From NCBI GenBank assembly GCA_029953675.1, contig JAMWBK010000003.1, positions 1,922,001-1,986,000 of the forward strand: a stretch of 64,000 bases of DNA, in the 5' to 3' direction. The position numbers and the translations under genes are program-made. The stretch is from Rhodosorus marinus. Lineage: Eukaryota; Rhodophyta; Stylonematophyceae; Stylonematales; Stylonemataceae. Below are positions 55,989-64,000 of the stretch, in pieces; positions within the stretch are counted from its first letter, which is position 1; each line of letters begins with the position of its first letter. A model generated the notes under the pieces. It was not told where the DNA came from, searched no databases, and worked only from the letters and a program-made list of their open reading frames with translations.

Positions 55989-56920
55989 ATGAATGAACGA
56001 ACCAGACTAGTGGAGATGGATAAGCGAGTTTGTACGAACTGTGGAAGGAGAGTTCCAGAGTGGTCGAGGCAGGTTCATACTGTTTTGTGTTGGAGAGGAA
56101 CAGGACGGGTATTTGAAGAAGTATCAGGTACAAATATCGTTACGTGCATTTTTTGCGAAAGGGATTTCGGCGCGAGTGATGTCGACCAGCATCTCTATCT
56201 GTGTAGCGCAAAGACTAGTCTGTGTAGGAGGTGCGAGAGATTTGTGCTCCGTCGAGATATGACAGAGCATTCAGACAGCAAATGCGAATATGGCGCAACG
56301 AGAGAATCTGATTTAGATGTGAGGTAGAGCGTTTCTCCGTCTATTACATTCCCGGTACTTACAGAAACCTGACGTGTGTGTTGTTCATTGTGCAATAAGG
56401 CCGAGTCCGGTTTTCTGTACATAAACGAAGGAGGCCGATGCGTCTATTGTCGCAGTCACGTCACGGAAGAATTGATTGAAAGTCATCTTCATAACTGTCC
56501 TGGGAGACTAGAAATTTGCAACTTGTGTTTTAGCCTGGTACACCTGCGAGAGATGAACTCGTAAGCTCCTCCCGTGTCTATTCTGGATGATGACAGCTGC
56601 TGATTCATGAGTTTCACGCTGCTTGCTAGGCATGATCAGAGCAACTGCGAGAGATACATTGCAGGCCGCGCTTTCAGGATGAAGGAGGTGCGTCTTCTTC
56701 CGCTCGGCTTGAATCTGTCCAGCCTGAAGAGGTGAGCAGGCCGAGAGGTAATTACCCTTTTTTTAAAGCCAAGACTGAAAGAGGACTGCACGTTTCAACC
56801 TCCCACAGACTTGCTCCGTGGATCGCAGTCACTTTCGTAATCGTCTTCATAGCCTGCTTTTCCACTTACGAAGCAATCCAGTATATGTCGACCCCCGTAC
56901 CAGAAAATTTCCACCCATAA
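55989..56920 (+). CDS. tail-anchored protein with five TRAF-type zinc fingers
   Basis: Four exons: 55989-56318, 56400-56560, 56630-56687 and 56732-56920, 245 aa in-phase. There are five successive C-x2-C-x11-H-x3/4-C modules: CTNC..H..C, CIFC..H..C, CRRC..H..C, CVYC..H..C and CNLC..H..C. The fifth is completed only by splicing exon 2 to exon 3 (REMNS joined to HDQSNC), which strongly supports the model. Such repeats resemble the TRAF-type fingers of XAF1/TRAFD1-like proteins. The last exon ends in one membrane segment (APWIAVTFVIVFIACFSTY) followed by ~15 residues, a tail-anchor layout. I infer an adaptor or ubiquitin-pathway regulator on the ER or mitochondrial surface. No RING or MATH domain is seen. 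The exon 1/2 and 3/4 junctions are less certain. Confidence 0.72.
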
Positions 56921-58881
56921 CCCTAGAGAGTGTGGTAATGCCGACAGCATCAGTGACGTTCTCATACTAACCTAGGACACTATGTATCGTAAATATGGAC
57001 CATGTCCTTGACGATATCAGATTCATGGGGTGCTTTACCCGGGGCCAAGGTCTCGCAAAAACATTAGTAGAACAAAAACAAATAAGTAGGTAAGTGCAAC
57101 GGTCTCTCTCGACTGCAGTCAAAAAAAACAAAACACGGTTTTGTGGAGGTCCAACCGATGAGTCTTTTCCTCCTTGGAGAGCTCAATTTTCTCTCCGAAA
57201 AACCTAGCCGGGAACTACGAGCTGTCCGAAGCGACGTAGATTCAAAGAGTGGGCGAAGATCGCTGTTTTTGTTCAAATTTTAACACTAGAATGAAGCTCA
57301 GGGGAGGATCAGACAGCGACGAAGGGTTGTGTCAAGCGGGTGTTTCTGAATCATCGGCCAAGCACCTGTTCTTTCCCCTAGTTACAGTCTACCCCGCAAA
57401 AGGGCAATAGTTGATGCATCCTATGAACAAGAATTAAAAATATCTTGGAAGACAATAAACATCAACCCCTCTCCCTCCCCCCTCCGCCCCCCGCCCCCTC
57501 TCCTCAGCGTGAAGAGGCCACCTCCGCTGGAACTCACCTAAAACGCTATCATTTTCGTCAACTCCTCCTTTCACCCCGGAAAACTCTCCTCGTCATCTAC
57601 ATTTAATTCCTACGAAATAAAATATCCTTCTCAAAAACAACTCTCAATGCAGTTCCATCATCGGATTCCCAGACCAGATCGTATCGCTAATAAGAAATTC
57701 CCTTCGAAAAGTATCCGCCGCAAACTCGATTAGTGTCAGCCGGTCAACAGCAATCCTATCGAAAATGATTTATTCAATCAATATTTGATTGAAGTTTCGA
57801 CCCCCCTTGGTCGAGTTGCTTTTTTTAATTTCCTCTTCCAATTTCGTCAGACTAGAGACCCCTATTATCGAAGTATTTGATTCCCGACTAACTGTTTCAT
57901 AAAAAAAAGTTTTGACGAATGGAAAAAACTATATATGATTGGAAACCCCCTTTGACTATATCGATTCGGAACCTATAGAAAAGCAAAATAAATAGAAAGG
58001 GCTGGCGCATTGTTCTAAAACAAAATTTTAGGTTTCAAGTCGGCCGCCTTGGGATTGAGATGGACATCCGCACGAAAGCCCTGCAACCGCACGTGCTTAA
58101 CGCAACCAAAAACCTTCGTGCTCATTTAAGCGTCGCCTATAGATAAAGAACCGATTGTATAATGATTGAAAATTTCTTTGTCCAAAGGGGGGCGGTATAA
58201 AACTAACTCTGTTTGGATAAGGGAGGTAAATATGTATGTTTTTGTATATAATAGTTTTTCTAAGGGTGGTTTTCAATGAAGGTATTTTATTTTTTGACTG
58301 ATGTATTTAACTATTTTGGGAAAATTAGAAGGTGACGATTAGATGTAATTTTAGTTTCACCTGCGCCAAGCTGTTTGTGGTTGATTACCTTGGCGATCCA
58401 TTTGGCATATCGAAGTTGCGACCTGAAAATTTACGTTCTTTTTCCGCTGCTTTTCGTCGTTGGAGGGTGTCCTAGCGCTCTGATTGATGATCGTCGTAGG
58501 GTGCAGGTAAACACATGATTCAGACAGAGAGAGCGAGAGAGAGCGAGAGACAGAGAGGGAGGGGAAATCACGTGGGAGGGGCTGTAGATTTCGGATTCTG
58601 TTCGGGTGATTATTGATAGAGGTGTTATTGAACTATATCTTGTAGCGAAGCAGTTTGTTTTTGACAAGGACGATAGCTGCTTTTTTTTTTTTATGGGTGC
58701 ACTGCTTTGTTAGTATATTGATGTGAACAGGCTACTTTCCAGGTGTTTCTGTGATGAGTGACGTGTTTGGGAGCTTCGGGTTCTCATTTGGTCATCGGTA
58801 AAAGCCTGGTTCTGCTCGTCTGGAGTGAGATGGATCGGTGATGGATTGACAGCTTAACGTGGGCTGTGAGAATATCCCGCG
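56921..58881. other. intergenic, low-complexity tracts
   Basis: About 2 kb with no supported gene. It has a C-rich run at 57470-57510, AT-rich DNA at 57780-58330 and a purine-rich GAGA tract at 58530-58565. The bHLH promoter presumably lies in the last few hundred bases. Confidence 0.45.
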
Positions 58882-59795
58882 ATGAGCTCCACCACTCCGG
58901 GAAGGGAAGAAAGCGACGACTTTAATTCGAGGAAATATCCGCCTCCTCCACCGGAAAAGCCCAGCCTGTCCATTCGAAAACGAGATTCCGAGAGAAGGCG
59001 AAGGGAGGAGATACATAGTAAGTTTCATTCGCCAGGTTTCTAGCCCAGGATTCATCTCTAGTTGACCTTTGCTTCTCCTGTATATCGCGCTGCCTGAACT
59101 ACAGCGAGCTTTAAGAAGCTTGAGGATGTTCTATGCCGGTCGCGAGGCGAGGATGTCATACACGGAAGGAAGTGGGATAGAGAGAAGATCGTCCATGGCG
59201 CGACCGAACATATTAAGGAGCAGGAGGAGAGGCTTGCTTCACTGAGATCCGAGCTCTCAAAGATCGCTGCTCAAGTCGATGACATACGCAGTGAGAAGGT
59301 CGAGCTCAGGGCGGACAAATTGTATCTTAAGGAGGAGCTCGAAAAGCTGCAGGAGGAAAATCAGCGATTGAGGCATGACAATAAGATATTGATTCAGTCA
59401 ATGAACAAGGAGGTGCGTGATCTGGAGCCAAACGGACCCCTCGGGTGTAATATCTACATCGCGAAACTGATCGCATGCTTGAAACTCCTTTCGCCCTACA
59501 GCAACACTGGCCATCGCCAGATATGACAGACTTCCAAGCACCGGAACCCGCAACAATGTACGAAGTTGCTCCTCCTCAGGAACCTGTGTCTCATCCTCAA
59601 CCGGGAAGCGTGGTAGACCCAACTCAAATACCACAAGCAAGGCCGCCAGCTGTCCAGAACAATCAACCGTTGATAGGAATGCAGGGCAACGCGAGAGGTA
59701 CTCAGGACCAGTTCCAGCAGCCGCGGCATCAAGTCGAACACGAAGAAAGCGAGCATTACAACTGGGATGCTTTCGATGGATCAAATCTCCTCTAG
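58882..59795 (+). CDS. bHLH-leucine-zipper transcription factor
   Basis: Three exons: 58882-59017, 59105-59412 and 59502-59795, 245 aa in-phase. The basic region and helix 1 are RKRDSERRRREEIH joined across intron 1 to FKKLEDVL. The E-R-R-R core fits E-box contact, although the usual His ahead of it is replaced. After a loop (SRGEDVIHGRKWD), helix 2 is DREKIVHGATEHIKEQEERL. It runs without a break into a long heptad zipper (LRSELSKIAAQVDDI, LKEELEKLQEENQRL). The last exon is a Gln/Pro-rich tail (PQEPVSHPQPGS; QQPRHQVEHEESE), likely a disordered activation region. It would act as a dimeric nuclear DNA-binding protein. Targets are unknown. Confidence 0.85.
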
Positions 59796-60474
59796 TTTCG
59801 AAGAGGGGCTCTGTTCTACGAGACTGCCACAAAATTACAACTCGACCAGCTGGGGCAGGACGACGCTCGTCGGAGAGACAATGTCTTAGGCCTCCATGTA
59901 TACAACATAGACACTTAGGATTAATTCCAATTTGATAATATCAACTAACACAACGTAGAGAGTGTTTTAATGAACGGCTGGCTTAGCCAAAATCTACACG
60001 CCTCTCCAATTTTTGTGTAGCCTTCTGCCTAGTGTTCTTCCTGTTTGGTACGACTGCGACAGGCTGGCGTCGGGCATCTCTAGATACCGACACTGTTGAA
60101 GTAATTTATATGTTACCTACTACTCATCCCCACCCCTCTTCTCCTCTGTTGAAAAGTAATCGCTCATCAGACTGACCCGCTAGCCGGGACTTTGTCGTCT
60201 GTAACTAAACGCCTGGAAAGGGAACACTACGGTCAGGCCGAAAAACCTTTCACATCTACATCATCATCATGGTGAACATATCGTATCTCCCGCCCCGGGG
60301 TACTGCCCACTGGCACCACGACCATCATCATCCTACCGCGCGGTCCTCGAAACCCGCTCCCCAAAGCCTCGACGCCACAAACGTGCCTTACTGTGCACCT
60401 ATGCCACTCCTCAAGCAAAAGCCCACGATTGTGGTTATGACCGCCCTGCCCTTGAGAGTGGCGTTGGTAGGCCT
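59796..60474. other. intergenic between convergent genes
   Basis: Separates the 3' ends of the bHLH and orphan genes. No gene recognised. Confidence 0.4.
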
Positions 60475-62028
60475 TCATATAAGATGATTTTCCTCGTAGT
60501 AGTCCTGGAAAGTCACCAGTAGCTCGACGTGATCCACAGGGTCGATCTGGAATCCAATGCGTAGAATTCTTGACGTCGCCAGCGTTGAGACCTGCTCAAC
60601 CGTGTATAAACCATCGTCGAGCAAGGTTAACAGAGCTAGATGCAGCGGAGGCGTGAGGTGGCTGGAGTCCATGGGTACTGAATAGGCACTCGCGTCCAGT
60701 ACCTCTTGGGTCGCGTCATGTTCATTGACGCTGACCAAGGAAATTTTCCCCGCCACACCGTCTGTTTTCGCTGATTCGGAGTTGAGCGCCTTCTGTACGG
60801 CACAGTTTAGCTCCTCCCAGAGGCCACCTTGTTGCATCTCCCTCTGCGTTTTTCCACCACTCCTCCTCGACTTTACCATTGTGTTCGTTGAACCCCGGGT
60901 GCTGTAGTTTGATAGTGCCGGTTGACCACGAGCCAAATGCATCGAGAAAAGGTCCTTAATCAATGGATTCGCAAGGGTAGCACTTCGAGTGGGTCCATCG
61001 AAGCTCATTAAATACAACGGCAGGACTCTCGAATTCTGAGCTTGTACAATATCCACCACCGTTCCAAAAGTTGCTCCAATGATGTTCGAGAGTACGTTCA
61101 TCCCAGCGCCGACCACTGGAATCGCACCAGCGCCGACTACTGCCAAGGGCGTGTTTGGCGTCCCCTTTTCGCCCCAAGAACCACTCCCAAGGTCTCTGAG
61201 TTTCTCGTTGATTACTAGGGGGGGTTTTAGAGCAATTCGCCTAGATCCTCCTCCATCGGCAGAAGACGATTTCTCGAGTCTTGACGGAACCTTCTTTAGC
61301 TCGGTGAGCACATTGTCCATTTGCAAATTGGCAGGGATCTGATCTGAAGCAGACTTGGCCGCGTTCTTCGCAGCTTTGACAACTTGCTGGGCCCTGTAAA
61401 AAGCAAGCCCCTTTTTCGCGCTTTCAACACACTCCTTCATGCTCAACTTGTACTCTTGTCTTCGCATGTTGATAAGCTGCATCAGCGCGTCCGGGTCAAG
61501 CAGTTTTCTCGACGTTTTGGACAGCACTTGCCATTGAAACGAACGCATCAAGCTCTTATCCGCGCGCTTCGCCTTCTTCGATGGAAACCAGCTTTGAAGC
61601 TTTTCGGCTTGGTCAACCAGCATCAAATCATGTTCCTCTTCAGTGGTTTGCTGCCCCGAGCCGAGTGTGAACTCATTCCTGATCGAGGCTCCTAGGCTCT
61701 TCGCGCCGTCCACTAGACTGTGCAAAACCGTCACCACGACGCCAGCCCCGAGCCGCACTGCACTTCGGCCTCGAATGGACGCCTTCTCAACCTCATCCAG
61801 GCCCTTTCTAACTTCCTTCGCGGTCTTTTTTGCAGTTTTACTCTTCAAGCTCACAGTAGCCCCAGTTCCCTGAACAGTGGATTGAATCCAGTCCACGGTG
61901 ATCCCGAGATCTTTCTTCGCGCGCTCAACGACAAAGTTCTCACTCTTTCGCGCACATACTCGCGCCTTGCTTCGTTTCCTACATGAGCTGAAACTCGGCG
62001 CATCCGCCACAAAGCCCTGCTCAGCCAT
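60475..62028 (-). CDS. orphan 517-aa protein, probably organelle-targeted
   Basis: A single exon. The frame opens at a GTG; ATG 62028 is the first Met, giving MAEQGFVADAPSFSSCRKRSKARVC (in part), whose Ser/Arg/Lys-rich start resembles a plastid transit peptide. The body is helical and Lys-rich (SLKSKTAKKTAKEVRKGLDE; KKGLAFYRAQQVVKAAKNAAK). A Gly/Ala hydrophobic stretch (LAVVGAGAIPVVGAGMNVLSNIIGATFGTVVDI) could cross or dip into a membrane. The C-terminal ~130 residues look globular (ALLTLLDDGLYTVEQVSTL; VDHVELLVTFQDYYEEN). No domain recognised. Codon use and length argue for a real gene. Convergent with the bHLH gene. Confidence 0.75.
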   Translation of the reverse strand: MAEQGFVADAPSFSSCRKRSKARVCARKSENFVVERAKKDLGITVDWIQSTVQGTGATVSLKSKTAKKTAKEVRKGLDEVEKASIRGRSAVRLGAGVVVTVLHSLVDGAKSLGASIRNEFTLGSGQQTTEEEHDLMLVDQAEKLQSWFPSKKAKRADKSLMRSFQWQVLSKTSRKLLDPDALMQLINMRRQEYKLSMKECVESAKKGLAFYRAQQVVKAAKNAAKSASDQIPANLQMDNVLTELKKVPSRLEKSSSADGGGSRRIALKPPLVINEKLRDLGSGSWGEKGTPNTPLAVVGAGAIPVVGAGMNVLSNIIGATFGTVVDIVQAQNSRVLPLYLMSFDGPTRSATLANPLIKDLFSMHLARGQPALSNYSTRGSTNTMVKSRRSGGKTQREMQQGGLWEELNCAVQKALNSESAKTDGVAGKISLVSVNEHDATQEVLDASAYSVPMDSSHLTPPLHLALLTLLDDGLYTVEQVSTLATSRILRIGFQIDPVDHVELLVTFQDYYEENHLI

Positions 62029-63197
62029 CACATCCCTGGACACCGAGACACCAGGACAAGCTCAGCGAACACCAGCTTCCCAATCCGTAATAAACCGATC
62101 ACTACATGTTCCAAACCGAGTCTAGGAGACGCTTTCAGGACCACTCTCCATATCATTCCCTTACACCAGACAAAAGCAACCTGACCATCTACACTGTGAC
62201 GCTCCACCAACCCTCCCTCCCTCTACATCACATGAATGCCAGCGGCATCGATCGGCGAGGCAAACACCAATCCCAACTCTAGCTCAATGCTCCACGTAAA
62301 CAAACCAATGCGGCGCAGCGGATATTCAACTTATTCACAGGAAGAAACTGTTTCTAGTGCACATCACTAGAGGCATATAGCAGTGAAATCGATGGAATAA
62401 TCTAAATCTCTACTAATGTCTGAATCCATCCAACGGAAAGGGTGCAGCCACCGCTCCAGGACTCGTGTAATTCATTAACTAGAAGCCGCGAGAACTCAAA
62501 AATACTATTCGGATCACAAACACCGTTTCCATTGAAAATGATTCTTCCTCTGTGAGACGATCTTCTAATTCTAAAGAATGAAAGAGTTTAAAACGAACTT
62601 CAAATGAATGAAAACCTACAACGACCTCAACTATGAAACAAGATGTTAGTCTTCCATCCAACGGTGTCCAGTCAGGAAGGCCGGCAAAAACGCCTCCTTG
62701 TCCCGCCTCCCCCGTCCCCTTTTGCCCTCTTCATATTACTTTATATTGCAAATCTCTCCTTGAAGGAGATATAATATATTTTCATAATAAAATCAAATAA
62801 ACGCCAATTTTCTTTGTTCCCCTCTCAATCGAATTGAATTGGAAAAACGCCCGCCTCCTGGGCCAAATTAATTTCAAAAGTTCAACAAATGACAGTCTTT
62901 TAAATTTTTGGATTTTTGGAAAATATCTTTCCTCCCCTTTTTTTGGTCCCATTTCTCATAGTATTGCGACGTAAACAAGATACTAAATGTGTATCCAATC
63001 GTTTCGTGCTTGCCCGTTTTGTAATCTTGATTTGCTTTAATGTTTGGAGACAATCACCGAATAAAATATAGACACGCGTCTTTTATAGAGTTGTTTTTAC
63101 GAATGGAGAATCGACGCGTGTCGTCTCTGGGGAGGGCGAGGAGTCTGTTGAATGTGAGGGGGCGAGCTCTGGAGTCAGGTGGAGAGTTCTTACAAAC

Positions 63198-63248
<51 letters not shown>

Positions 63249-63808
63249 GTACGAGCGGCAAGGTGAATAGCTTGTTCAGGATTCGTCCAATAGCTATTTT
63301 GGCCTGCGAGATTTTGGGGACAATCATTTTCCCAAAAGCTCCGGGTTACATTTGGCAAACAATGCCGAGACAAAGAGGGCGTGGATAAGCGTTCCAGAGT
63401 GATAGCCATCCACCGCTGCTGCGTGTGTCATCTCGACATTCACCAATAGTCGTTTTCCGGGTTGAGATTGAGCTTGCCGAGCATAAGACGCGAATAGCGA
63501 ATCTTGATAGACGGCTGGCACCTTCTGCTTGGGAGCCAAAAATATATTCGAAAACTAGAGATTTCGGGTTACTGCTGGAAGCTGGAATGTTCTTCCCCCC
63601 TGTCGAGAAGCACGGGCCAGTGAGAGTAACAGCCGACCATGGTTTTAAAGATTATGGGGTGTGATGGAGAGTTCTTATAGTTCCAGGCCTTTGGCCAGCG
63701 TCTTTTTTTGTCTGACGACAGAGCGGTGGGGCTGCGTTGGAGCTGCGATTACCAGCTCTGTGGACGGGTTTGGGTTGGTTTGAACTTTTGGGGCGGTTGT
63801 GTACAGAT
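62029..63808. other. intergenic with GA microsatellite
   Basis: No gene supported between the divergent orphan and P450 genes. AT-rich with T-runs, a microsatellite at 63201-63242, and short overlapping open frames on both strands at 63300-63670. Confidence 0.45.
63201..63242. repeat. (AG)n microsatellite
   Basis: About 21 uninterrupted AG units, 570 bp upstream of the P450 start. Confidence 0.95.
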
Positions 63809-64000
63809 ATGGACGCCGTTTCCGTTTTTGAACTTTTGGTACTATGGATCGTCGGGTACGGGACATACAAGTACCTGAAATTCCGATTGAATCCGCTTTA
63901 CCTTGCTGTAGGCCCCCCAGTGAAGGTTCCCATTGTGGGGCACCTGAAGGAGCTGGCTTTTGAGGAGGCGACTGCTCCGATGCTGAGGTGGGCCAAGGAG
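63809..64000 (+). CDS. cytochrome P450, N-terminal part (runs off the window)
   Basis: 64 codons, open at the window end. The start MDAVSVFELLVLWIVGYGTY is a membrane-anchor helix, followed by a basic stretch (KYLKFRLNP) and the proline-rich hinge GPPVKVPIVGHLKEL, then ATAPMLRWAKE. An anchor plus hinge in this order is the usual N-terminus of ER-bound P450 monooxygenases; the heme Cys motif would lie beyond the window, so the assignment rests on this segment alone. The ATG is the first in frame. Confidence 0.72.
   Translation, partial: MDAVSVFELLVLWIVGYGTYKYLKFRLNPLYLAVGPPVKVPIVGHLKELAFEEATAPMLRWAKE

Noticed and set aside
55734-56133. Possible ARM/HEAT-like gene on the minus strand before the zinc-finger gene
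   Set aside because: One helix-like segment only, with no ATG-led exon, no second repeat unit, and overlap with a dispersed repeat.
1-64000. CRISPR arrays, rRNA genes, bacterial operons, attachment sites
   Set aside because: No regularly spaced direct repeats, no rRNA-like blocks, and gene structure is eukaryotic with introns.

Overview
The window looks like nuclear DNA of a photosynthetic unicellular eukaryote. Most genes carry short GT-AG introns (roughly 60-180 nt), there are no operons, the one tRNA lacks an encoded CCA, and intergenic stretches of 1-3 kb hold decayed repeats. Several nuclear genes encode plastid-type proteins: a bacterial-type sigma-70 factor, a photosystem II-associated S4-domain protein, a DUF1517 protein and a SufS cysteine desulfurase. 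Alongside them are ordinary eukaryotic genes: a Nup214-type nucleoporin, ING, a reticulon, a mitochondrial aconitase, a bHLH factor and the start of a cytochrome P450. A unicellular red alga or related lineage fits best, but that is inference.

Layout. 3.3-21.3 kb: five same-strand, intronless genes for secreted right-handed beta-helix proteins of 380-390 aa, clearly one family and not assignable to a catalytic family by eye. Between the fourth and fifth lie a convergent pair of plastid genes (DUF1517, S4 domain) and about 3 kb of gene-poor DNA with a decayed zinc-knuckle relic. 21.6-36.0 kb, all minus strand: a 4-exon sigma factor, a 171-bp tandem duplication, a 13-exon Nup214-like gene (2030 aa, with a 12-unit 42-bp coding minisatellite) and a 6-exon aconitase. 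38.8-45.5 kb, mostly plus strand: a HAD pyrimidine-nucleotidase-like protein, SufS and a reticulon. 46.3-56.9 kb: tRNA-Leu(CAG), an unrecognised 5-exon gene, an NmrA-like protein, a decayed Ty1/copia pol fragment, an ING protein with a PHD finger, an unrecognised coiled-coil protein, a DJ-1/PfpI protein and a tail-anchored protein with five TRAF-like zinc fingers. 58.9-64 kb: a bHLH factor, an orphan 517-aa protein with a plastid-like N-terminus, and the first 64 codons of a P450.

The most unusual content is the clustered beta-helix family. All five have signal peptides, a conserved N-terminal Cys pair and a conserved block (RDxVSL, EVSDG, YAENC, IQDH); the fourth copy has lost polar residues in three of these motifs. 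I infer secreted or cell-wall polysaccharide binding or processing. Exon structures were derived by hand from splice consensus, reading phase and family resemblance. Several genes (ING, the zinc-finger protein, the nucleoporin N-terminus) become visible only after splicing. Junction coordinates may be off by a base or two.
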